Shown here: one piece after another, positions 1 through 7,083 of the stretch
Numbering within the stretch: position 1 is the first letter of the stretch
Layout: each line of letters begins with the position of its first letter
From: Zelonia costaricensis
Lineage: Eukaryota; Euglenozoa; Kinetoplastea; Trypanosomatida; Trypanosomatidae
Direction: 5' to 3'
Length of the DNA: 14,359 nucleotides
Assembly (NCBI GenBank): GCA_030849075.1
Contig: JASAOO010002940.1
Location: forward strand, 1-14,359
The notes under the pieces: model-generated
Databases searched by the model: none
What the model was told of the DNA's origin: nothing
The model's input: the letters and a program-made list of their open reading frames with translations, nothing else
Program-made: the position numbers and the translations under genes

Positions 1-64
1 GCGCCTTCCCGCGCTTGCCGCGCTTGCCGCCCTTGCTGATGCGCTTGTTCTTGCCCAACGCCAT
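1..64 (-). CDS. RPS3A: 40S ribosomal protein S3A (eS1), N-terminal fragment cut by the window edge
   Basis: Only the first 21 codons and one extra base are present; the rest lies to the left of the window. The protein starts MALGKNKRISKGG and continues as a Lys/Arg/Gly-rich tail. This agrees with the N-terminus I remember for leishmanial eS1 and follows the general eukaryotic eS1 pattern of M-A-x-G-K-N-K-R followed by a basic glycine-rich stretch. eS1 is a structural protein of the small ribosomal subunit that sits near the mRNA exit and contacts 18S rRNA; the basic tail is typical of rRNA-binding extensions. The ATG at 64-62 is the first one after a predicted spliced-leader acceptor at 83/82, which leaves a 5' UTR of about 17 nt. 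A short leader is common for ribosomal protein genes. The family call rests on a short but characteristic segment. Confidence 0.85.
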   Translation of the reverse strand, partial: MALGKNKRISKGGKRGKRGKA

Positions 65-679
65 GACTATGATGAACCGACCTTAATGCGCGGCCGTGCC
101 CACAGCAGCGGTGGCGATGGCGCCGCGTGACGGTGAGTGGGCGAAAGCCGAGAGAGGACGTGAGCCGATGTAAGCAGGGAGGGGCAGAGGGATAGGAGAG
201 TGCACGCAAGAGAAGCGCATGTGTGCTGGCCAGTGCCCCGCCTGTCACGTGCCGTCGTCGCCAGACGTGAGGAGCAGCGTCGCCTCCGCTGCGGGCAGAG
301 GGTGGTGCAGTGTTGGCGGGAGAGTGGACGGGGAGGAAGCAGTGCTGCGCAGGACCGCACCGTCCTCCGTCCACGCACAGCACCAACACCGACCCACACA
401 GTGCCCCGCCTCACTCCCCGGCGCGTGCGCTAGAGAGGGAGCGAGCGAGGGAGAGGCAGACGCTGAAGTTGATGCGACGCCCCCCCCCCGCCGTACTGAC
501 GCGACACAACGATCTGTCGATCCGCTCGTCGGCCTGTTGGGGGGGGGAGTCTTGTCTTCCTCCACTGACGTTTTCTTGTGTTTAGTTTTCCGTAGGCCGC
601 AGCGGAGCGGTGCGTGCCCTGCTGAGGTGTGAGAGGGCAACAAGGGAGGGAGGCGCACCGCTGCAGACGCTGGCAGCCG
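65..679 (-). other. Spacer: 3' UTR of the WD40-like gene and 5' flank of RPS3A
   Basis: No convincing gene lies in these 615 bases; open frames here are arginine/proline/serine-rich readings of GC-rich DNA on both strands. The stretch should hold the 3' UTR and poly(A) site of the WD40-like gene (stop at 682-680) and the splice signals of RPS3A. Visible structure includes a C10 run (480-489) and a G9 run (539-547) that are mutually complementary, and a purine block (643-653) just after the stop. It is much shorter than the other two complete spacers in the window (3.2-3.3 kb). Confidence 0.7.
67..200 (-). promoter_or_regulatory. Predicted trans-splice acceptor of RPS3A
   Basis: Read on the minus strand, a pyrimidine-rich tract (plus-strand purines 177-200) is followed by about 93 nt with no AG. 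The first AG is at 83/82 and a second is at 68/67, directly before the ATG at 64. In trypanosomatids the spliced leader is normally added at the first AG after such a tract, and this tract also positions polyadenylation of the upstream gene (the WD40-like gene here). The acceptor is inferred from pattern only. Confidence 0.6.
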
Positions 680-2248
680 TCACTGGACGAGGAAGACCTC
701 GCCGTCCACCGACACACCCGCCGCGACGGCACCGCCATCGTTGCAGGCCGTCACCCAGCCGCCCTGCCACACGGTGGTGCAGCTCACAGACGTGCTGAGG
801 CGCGTGCGGAAGGTCCCGCCGGGCCCCATCGCCTCCACGTCCGCCCCCCCTGCCCTCGGGGCATCAGTGCGCTGCTTCCGCTTCTGCTGTGCCTGCGTGG
901 CCACTCGCGCCGCCAGCGAGAGCGCCTCGGCCGTCGCGGCCTCTGCCTTGTCGTGCAGCGGGATGAGGCGCACCTCGGCGTCGATGCCGGCGCACACCAC
1001 GCCGCGTCCGCCCGCGACAGAGGCGACGCTGCCAACGACGTACTTAAGCACACTGGAGGAGGTGAAGAGGCGGTTGAACTTCCGCAAGTCGTAAACGCAG
1101 AGCGCCCGGTCGACGGCGCAGGCCACCTCGAAGGGGTTCGCCGTGCCGCACACGTCACGCACCTGCCCCGCGGTGCTCGTGAGGCGACCTGGGATGAGCG
1201 GCGGCGGCGGGGGCGGGGGCGCCGCGCGCGCAGGAGCACCCGCGCCATCGCGTGCGGCCGTCTCGGCGCCCGTGGCGTCGCCTGGCGATGCCGCTGCACC
1301 GTCTTTCCTCTCTGTGTCCTTCGCCGACCGCCACTCCGCCTGGGCCTCGTACACCTCGGCGAGCGAGAGCACGGCGCTGGGGCACCGCACGTCGTAGAGG
1401 GTGGCGAGGCACCCCTCCACGACAAGCGCGCAGTGCGGCGCCGCCTGTGCTGACGGACAGAAGACGCCGGTGGGGGCGTGGGTGGTGCTGTAGGTGCGCA
1501 CCACCGTCTGCCGTGCCGGGTCGATGAGGCGCATGTCCTGGTAGAACTCGCGCACCGAGACGAGCCGCGGCGCCGCTGACTCGGCCGACTCGCCGCTCAG
1601 CGCCGCGAGGCCGGCCCAGCCGGGCGCGCCGCGTGTGACAGTGAAGAGATCCGCGAGGGGGGCCGTGACGGACTGCAGCCGCGCCACCCCCGACGTGAGC
1701 GCCGAGGCCGCCGGCACCACGTCCACCCACGCGCCCGCCTCGGTGCCGGCCTCGTCGCGGCGCCGCTTCGTGCCGGGTGCGGCGGCGGCAGCGGCGTCGA
1801 GCCCGCGGTAAGCGAATATGCCGCCCACGTCATCGCTGGCGAAGAGCGGCGCACTGGCGGCGAGGTCGGCGCAGTGATCCGTGGCGGGTGCCCAGAGGGC
1901 CACGATGCGACGGCCGGACGGGATGGCGGGGCCGCACTCGCACTGCTGCGGCGCCGTGGCATTGGCGTAGAGGGTGAGGTGGGTGCCGGTCGCGGTGTCC
2001 GTGGTCAGGAGCGCCGCCATGCCACGCTCGCTCGCCGCGGGGGCGCACGCGTCGCCGTCGTCGGCCGCCTGTGCCCGCGCCGCCGTGCCGTCGCCTTCGA
2101 GACGACACTGCGTGCCGAGGGCGCCGGCGGCGGTGGTGGTGGTGGTGGTGGTGGACCACATGAGGTGGGGGCGCGCCGCGCGGGGCACGTGCGCACGCTG
2201 CGTCCCCAGCGGCAGCACACCGCTGACGGTAGAGAAGTTGTAGGACAT
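680..2248 (-). CDS. Conserved-type hypothetical protein, WD40-like beta-propeller
   Basis: The gene encodes 522 residues and ends in TGA. I do not recognise a specific orthologue. Several segments look like degenerate WD40 blades: a hydrophobic strand ending in a D-x-R/D-P type turn, as in MRLIDPARQTVV (239-250), LATLYDVRCPSAVLSL (281-296) and ALCVYDLRKFNRLF (382-395). A V-C-A-G-I-D-A-E-V-R-L strand pair (418-428) and a terminal G-E-V-F-L-V strand (516-521) fit the closing blade. These are embedded in a protein rich in Ala, Gly and Val. Low-complexity insertions interrupt the propeller: a Thr7 run (33-39) from a GGT7 microsatellite, an Ala-rich stretch with a KRRRDE basic cluster (151-166), an acidic/Ala-rich loop ending in Pro7 (303-350), and a Lys/Arg-rich helix near 435-465. 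No signal peptide or membrane segment is visible. WD40 proteins are usually assembly scaffolds; the partner and location cannot be told from sequence. The start is supported by a predicted splice acceptor 38 nt upstream with no earlier ATG in between. Confidence 0.85.
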   Translation of the reverse strand: MSYNFSTVSGVLPLGTQRAHVPRAARPHLMWSTTTTTTTAAGALGTQCRLEGDGTAARAQAADDGDACAPAASERGMAALLTTDTATGTHLTLYANATAPQQCECGPAIPSGRRIVALWAPATDHCADLAASAPLFASDDVGGIFAYRGLDAAAAAAPGTKRRRDEAGTEAGAWVDVVPAASALTSGVARLQSVTAPLADLFTVTRGAPGWAGLAALSGESAESAAPRLVSVREFYQDMRLIDPARQTVVRTYSTTHAPTGVFCPSAQAAPHCALVVEGCLATLYDVRCPSAVLSLAEVYEAQAEWRSAKDTERKDGAAASPGDATGAETAARDGAGAPARAAPPPPPPPLIPGRLTSTAGQVRDVCGTANPFEVACAVDRALCVYDLRKFNRLFTSSSVLKYVVGSVASVAGGRGVVCAGIDAEVRLIPLHDKAEAATAEALSLAARVATQAQQKRKQRTDAPRAGGADVEAMGPGGTFRTRLSTSVSCTTVWQGGWVTACNDGGAVAAGVSVDGEVFLVQ

Positions 2249-2286
2249 GGCCCAGGTTGAAATCGCTCACGGAGAGCCACCTCTTG

Positions 2287-2421
2287 CTTCGCGTTGGCGT
2301 GTAATGGGTTTTCAGGTCCGTGTCAGCAGACGCGGTGGCCGTGCGAGGCCGAGGCGTGTGGGAGCGGAGCGCAAAGGAGCGCAGAGGAACCGCGGCGGAG
2401 GGAAGGGGGAGGGGGAGGGGG
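2287..2421 (-). promoter_or_regulatory. Predicted trans-splice acceptor of the WD40-like gene
   Basis: A 25-nt pure pyrimidine tract on the minus strand (plus-strand purines 2397-2421) is followed by 108 nt without any AG. The first AG is at 2288/2287, which gives a 38-nt 5' UTR without an upstream ATG before the start codon at 2248. The same tract read on the plus strand is four G-runs separated by one or two A, a G-quadruplex-type motif. The acceptor is inferred from pattern. Confidence 0.6.
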
Positions 2422-2679
2422 TGGACGAGTGGCTGCACCGGGAGAAGGAGAAAGGACGAGGGCACCTGTGGCACAGGCCACCAGCGGCGCCAGCGCACCG
2501 CCACAGTCTCCACAACGCGCGTGCTCCTTTTTGTTCCTCATAGAGTGGAGCGGAGCCCCGCCCCCTGCCAGCCAGCCGGCTGCACATGCGCGGGGCGCAA
2601 GCTGCTTCGCCACGCGGTCCCCCTGTGCATCCATGCAAGTTGAGGAAACAGCGTGCGTGCCTCGTGCGCGGTGACACGA

Positions 2680-2699
2680 CGGCCACTCGAAAGTGGCCG
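2680..2699 (-). other. Perfect hairpin, 8-bp stem with UUCG loop in the transcript
   Basis: On the minus strand the sequence is CGGCCACT, then TTCG, then AGTGGCCG. This is a perfect 8-bp stem closed by a UUCG tetraloop; the closing pair is U-A, not the optimal C-G. A further CAC/GUG pairing can extend it past a 2-nt bulge. It lies about 260 nt upstream of the pyrimidine tract of the WD40-like gene. That places it near the expected 3' end of the docking-domain transcript or just beyond it. The structure is read directly from the sequence; any role in stability, polyadenylation or protein binding is inference. Confidence 0.6.
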
Positions 2700-3464
2700 G
2701 TGCTGTGGACGGTGGCTGTGCGATTCGCGAAGCGGACTCTGTCAGCTGCAGGAGTCTGCCCGCACGTGCGTGCGTGCGTGCGTGTGTTCCCGGGCATGTT
2801 CATGGTTCATTGTGCAAGGTGTTGGTTGCTGACGACATGAATGGAGGCGGAGAGGAGAGGGTTCCCTCACCAGTTGTGCTGCCCCCCCCCTTCCTTTCTC
2901 CGCTCCCCGCCGCCTCCCGTCACGGACGAGGGAGGACGGCAACGAATGTGGAGAGTACGAGCGAGTCGGGGGTGGGCTGACGGTGCGCGGCCACGGCGGC
3001 CACGCGGCAGAAGGCGGAGGGGGAGGGGGGAGGAGGAGAGAAGGCGCCTCTGCCTACGGGCAAATGACGAAGGAGGAAGTGCGCCCACGACGGGGAGGCA
3101 CCAACCATAAAAACACATACGAGACGTCACCACCAACACCCCACCACACATACACACACCTACACGCACCCACGAGTGCGGCTCAGGAGAGCGAGACAGG
3201 ACTCGACACCACCGCTTGGCGCGCAGCCCACCGGCGGGAAGGTCAACAATGACAGACAGGCGAGTCCACCGCGGCGTCGGCGTACCGCACCTTGAGACCA
3301 TGTGCGAGTGAGAAGCAGTCGTCCACAAAGGGGGCGAAAAAACAAACAACGAGCAACGCTGTTGTGCGGGCCTGCGGCAGCCGCAAACTTGGCAGCCTTC
3401 CGCTGCGCCACCCCCTCCCCCCTCCCTCCCCGACGCGCGAGCTCTGGCGCATGTGATTGGTGGT

Positions 3465-3477
3465 GGGGGGGGGGGGG
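3465..3477. repeat. G13 homopolymer
   Basis: Thirteen consecutive G on the plus strand (C13 in the minus-strand transcript), followed by AAAGGGG. It is the longest mononucleotide run seen in the window and lies in a spacer. The length may be uncertain in an assembly. Confidence 0.9.
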
Positions 3478-4600
3478 AAAGGGGCCAGGCGACGCGCCGG
3501 TACGAGAGGAGACACAGATCAAACGAGAGAGCGAGCAAGCGACGACGCTGCGGGAAAGGCGGTGCCGGGCCACTCACACACGAGCACCACCACACCAAGG
3601 GCCGGCGTAGACACGTGCGTGCCATAGCGGTCAAGCTCGAGAAAGAGAGACAGATGCCAGAACGAGGAAGACGCGCAAGAGGGCCATGTGAATCTGACGC
3701 CGACGCAGCTAGGCACTGTAACACAGCCCATGCGCATTGCTGGTCCAGTCCAAAGAACGAGGGAGCAAGCGACCAGGTCGAACGGTGCCGCAGTGTATGC
3801 CCCCTCACCAGACCCGCCCCCTCCAGATGAAGGACAGTGGAAGATACGCAGCGCGACACCCGCGCGGGTGAAGCTAACACGTCCACTCAAACATACGCAC
3901 ACGCCTGACGCGGCAATTCAAGCCAAAACCGGAGAAGACACACGCGCACCACACGCGCACAACAAGCGAGGACAAGAGACAAAGGGGTGGAACGAGGGGG
4001 CGATGATGACGGAGAGGCCATTGCGCATGCAGAGCGGAAGTACGCGGCGCGAGGGAGGAAAGCGAGCAGGGGCGCTCAGGCAGACGGACAGAGAAGGAGA
4101 AGCAGTCTCGCCACCCCCCCCTCCCTCCCTCAAATTCCCCCTCGAGTTACACCCTGAAATGTCAACACACACACCACGCACGAACACGTGGCACCGCTGA
4201 GGACATACGCGCGCGTGTGTGCGTGCGTGGTGTGCGCGTGATGCAATCGCAGTGGGCCTTGACCATGGGGGCCGTCAGCAAGAAGAAGACAAGAGTGGCG
4301 CACTCCTCGGTCTCGGCGCTGCAGGGGGGGGGTGCACCTGCGCACATGTGTAATAGTAGCAGAAGTCTGAAAGTGCAAACGGAGAAAAAACAAGAAAAAA
4401 GAGAGACAACTAACGGAACACGACAAACATGCGCAAGAGAAACCCTCACCGCAACGACAACACGACAAGCCAGGCGGGGGGAGGGAGGGGAGGGGGAAAG
4501 GATCGCTGGAGCAGTGGCGGTGTGAGACTTGAGAGAGGGGGGCGCGAGGGGGGGAGGCACACACGCGCGAGTGGTGGTCGGCGGCTACACGAAGCGTCGT

Positions 4601-4621
4601 AGCAGCAGCAGCAGCAGCAGC
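4601..4621. repeat. AGC trinucleotide microsatellite (7 units)
   Basis: Seven perfect AGC units on the plus strand (GCT on the transcribed sense). It sits in the 3' UTR/spacer of the docking-domain gene, not in a supported reading frame. Confidence 0.9.
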
Positions 4622-5536
4622 ACCGTCGGCGTTGTTTGACGAAGAAGCAGCTGAACCGGAGCACGGGCAGGAGAGGCGAACAAACAGCCAGCGACGTTGT
4701 GCTTTGGCGAAGTGGTGGCCTCTGGGTGTGGGCGGGGGAGGGGGAGGCGGGGAGTCTGCGAGGGATGGAGAGTGTCACAGGTCAGACCCTCTGTCGGTCT
4801 GTGTGCCCAGCTGCGAGGGTGTGCGTACGTTGCCACACACGAACGACTGCTCCCCTCCCTCCCCCTCCGGGCCTGAACCTCTTGCCGGCATACACGGGTC
4901 TGCGCGCTTCACGGCGGCGTGCGTCTCTGCGGGATCGCGTGTGTGCCTGCGGGTGCACAACCTCCGCGGGGATGCAGCGACGGTGCGAGCGTGGCGCACG
5001 CAGCGGGAAAGCAGCTGCGTAGGCGGCGAGGCTGGCAGCGCCCCACACACACACGCACACGCACCCCGTGGCCGGGCGTCCTCTGGACACGGCCAACACG
5101 GCCCGCCACACATGCATAGTCACATACGAGCAGAGAGAGAAGGGTGGGGAGAAGAGGGTGCCGGCAGCCAGCGACGGCGACGGCGCCGGGCGCGTGGAGT
5201 GTGTGGAAACCTATACATGGCCGCAAACGGGTCCCGCCACAACAAACCAGGCAAGCCAAGAGAGCAAGAGAGAACGAAGAAGGATGCACACGAGGTGAAG
5301 GAGCAACGTGACTACCACCACCACAGACGCCGCGCAGGTGCAGAAGAGGCACGGCCAACACGGCGGCAGGGAACAACAACAGCAGAGGAACGCACACGGC
5401 GAAGAAGGCGCACAGTAACCCGCGCGCGGCACATGCGGCGAGGGAGAGAGGGGGAGGACAAAGAAAACCATCAGGGCAGGGAGGTCGCAGATGAGGGAGG
5501 GAGGCGCACCACCGCGCGGCCGGCCCGGGACCTCGT

Positions 5537-6370
5537 CTACTCCTCCACTGCCTCACGTCGCCGGCGCAGCCACGCCACCAAAAACGTGCACGGGTCCTCC
5601 GGCTGCGCCTCCAGGAGGTCGGCACTGAGCCCGTCAAACAGGTCGGGGATGCGGTTGGCGCGGAAGTACATCTCGCGCTGCTCCTGCGTGAGCGGCACGC
5701 GCGGCCGCTGCTGCTCAGCCGGTGGCGACGACGGCGACGGCGCGGAGTGCGACATCGCCTCGGTGCGGGACTCTGCTGGGGACGTCGTGAGGGCGGGGAG
5801 TGGCGCACCGGGGCCGCACGGGCGCACCGGGGCTGGCGCCGCGGCGGCAGCGGGGGTGCGGCCGAGGCTGACACGTCGGCCACCGACGCGGCCGGCCTCA
5901 CTTGTAGGCTCCGCCGCTGCGGTGCCCGTCTGGCGCGGTGACACGGCGGGCAGTGCAACAGCAGAGGCGCCGATGCCCTGCTGCGTGGGGACGGCTCGGG
6001 GGGCCGCGGCGGCGGTGGCGGCCGCCGTGCGCGTGAGCGAGGGGAGCGTGACACTCGACGAGCCGCGCTGCGCCGGTGCGGCGCCGTCGCTCATGCTCGC
6101 TGGCACCGGCGATGGCGGTGCGTCACCGGCAGAATCACGGTTGGGCCCGCTGCTGCCCATTCGGGGACCGGCGATGCGCTGTGCGTGCTGCGGCGATCCG
6201 CCGGGCCGCGCGACGCTACTGACGGACGCCGAGGCGGTGGGGGGCACCGGCGCGGGTGCAACGCCACCCGCCGCGCTGACACCGACGCCGGCGGCCGAGG
6301 GTGCCGTCGTGCACTCGATGTCGCTGCGGGTAGAGGGACCGTACGGCATGACGGGGCTGCCGCTGCGCAT
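5537..6370 (-). CDS. RIIa/DPY-30-like dimerisation-docking domain protein, disordered N-terminus
   Basis: From the ATG at 6370 the product is 277 residues and ends in TAG; from the next in-frame ATG (6349) it is 270. Residues 1-225 are low-complexity, rich in Ala, Pro, Ser and Gly, with no predicted fold. Residues about 228-272 form an ordered module: LTQEQREMYFRANRIPDLF, then DGLSADLLEAQPEDP, then a CTFLVAWLRRRR helix. The order IP-x2-F-x-GL-x3-LL-x2-QP-x-DP-x2-FL-x2-WL matches the two-helix docking motif of PKA RIIa, DPY-30 and related flagellar proteins (roporin/SP17 type, and the N-termini of some adenylate kinases). Such domains dimerise and bind an amphipathic helix of an anchoring protein; many trypanosomatid members are axonemal. 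No cyclic-nucleotide-binding, kinase or adenylate kinase domain is present, so this is not a full PKA regulatory subunit. Open frame continues upstream to 6559, but those extra residues read through the pyrimidine tract and are probably untranslated. The start is uncertain; the domain call is by eye. Confidence 0.75.
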   Translation of the reverse strand: MRSGSPVMPYGPSTRSDIECTTAPSAAGVGVSAAGGVAPAPVPPTASASVSSVARPGGSPQHAQRIAGPRMGSSGPNRDSAGDAPPSPVPASMSDGAAPAQRGSSSVTLPSLTRTAAATAAAAPRAVPTQQGIGASAVALPAVSPRQTGTAAAEPTSEAGRVGGRRVSLGRTPAAAAAPAPVRPCGPGAPLPALTTSPAESRTEAMSHSAPSPSSPPAEQQRPRVPLTQEQREMYFRANRIPDLFDGLSADLLEAQPEDPCTFLVAWLRRRREAVEE

Positions 6371-6423
6371 GCGACCCGCACGATGGGATTGACGGAGTAG
6401 GGGGAAAAGGGAAAGGGAAGAAG
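6363..6423 (-). promoter_or_regulatory. Predicted trans-splice acceptor of the docking-domain gene
   Basis: The minus strand carries a 25-nt pyrimidine tract (plus-strand purines 6399-6423) followed by 35 nt without AG. The first AG is at 6364/6363, which falls between the two candidate ATGs (6370 and 6349). If it is used, translation must start at 6349 with a 13-nt leader. An alternative acceptor AG at 6477/6476, behind a second purine block on the plus strand near 6491-6515, would keep the ATG at 6370 as the first ATG. Both are inferred. Confidence 0.5.
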
Positions 6424-7045
6424 CAGAGATGCCCGTGCGCCAAGGGGACGGGGGTGGACCAGAGATTTCGTTCGCCTGTGGGCCAATCGGCGGAAGGGGG
6501 GCAGGGAGAAGGAGGCAGCTCAGAACGCTGCGAGGGCCACAGCACACGCACGCACGCACACACGCCCGTGCTTAGAGAGGCGGGTGCGCACTGCCGGGTG
6601 CGCTGTTGCAGCGCAACGTGTTGCCTCGTCGCGGAGTGCGGCGACCGCTCGAAGCCGAATGGGGAGCAGCAGCAGACAACGTCAGCACGCGTGGGTGGTA
6701 TCTACGGATTGACGGGGGAGAAAAGAGAGGAGGGCGTGCGCTTTGCGTCCCCGTACGTGACGGCCGACAAGACAAGGAGAAAGAGCTTGAGCAAAGGACC
6801 GCCAGGCAGGAGGACGAAGAGGGGGAAGAAAGAGTCCAGATCGACGCGCAATCGAGCAAAGACTTGAGACCGCGGCGGTGGTGGCGGACGGGCGCCGGGA
6901 CGGCGCGAGCAGATGATGATGAAAGAGTAGAGAGGGGGCAGGGCCAACTACGGTCCCTGGCAGTCCGGTCGCCTCGTCGCAATTTTTTTTGTTTGGGTGT
7001 TTGAGACGTATGTGTGCGCGCAGTCGCGTGTGTGTGCGCGCCCAA

Positions 7046-7047
<2 letters not shown>

Positions 7048-7081
<34 letters not shown>
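7048..7081. repeat. GT dinucleotide microsatellite (17 units)
   Basis: Seventeen uninterrupted GT units on the plus strand, with further broken GT/GC repeats on the left (7014-7040). In the transcript this is a CA17 run, a type of sequence often found in Leishmania UTRs. T-runs on both sides (A-runs in the transcript) frame the block. Confidence 0.95.

Positions 7082-7083
<2 letters not shown>

Larger units (their letters stand above)
2249..5536 (-). other. 3.3 kb non-coding spacer, mainly the 3' UTR of the docking-domain gene
   Basis: I see no gene I would defend here. Long open frames exist on the minus strand, for example 2867-3886 (339 codons), but they translate to Pro/Ser/Arg/Cys-rich low-complexity sequence from pyrimidine tracts and CA repeats, with no domain pattern. 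The plus strand is strongly purine-rich over much of the region, so a minus-strand transcript would be pyrimidine-rich, as expected for kinetoplastid UTRs. Contents worth knowing: a UUCG-capped hairpin (2680-2699), a GTGC tandem (about 2765-2782), a G13 run (3465-3477), CA-rich stretches (3141-3175, 5046-5066) and AGC7 (4601-4621). Several pyrimidine tract plus AG combinations inside could be minor acceptors. Confidence 0.65.

Noticed and set aside
2867..3886. Minus-strand open frame of 339 codons
   Set aside because: Composition follows pyrimidine tracts and repeats (Pro, Ser, Cys, Arg runs), and there is no ordered domain. It lies in a spacer with UTR character.
4909..6054. Minus-strand open frame of 381 codons overlapping the docking-domain gene
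   Set aside because: It is a different frame from the docking domain, made of Arg/Pro/Ser runs and extending into UTR repeats. There is no start context or domain.
4632..6392. Plus-strand open frame of 586 codons
   Set aside because: It runs antisense through the docking-domain gene and continues into UTR repeats. Its product is Arg/Ala/Gly-rich without domain pattern, as expected for the shadow of a GC-rich gene.
6371..6559. N-terminal extension of the docking-domain protein to ATG 6559
   Set aside because: The added residues translate the pyrimidine tract and the predicted splice region, so they are almost certainly untranslated.
6911..6990. Possible C/D snoRNA (ATGATGA box near 6913)
   Set aside because: No D box CTGA at a suitable distance and no terminal stem. 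Similar ATGATGA matches near 69, 4003 and 9382 also lack partners.
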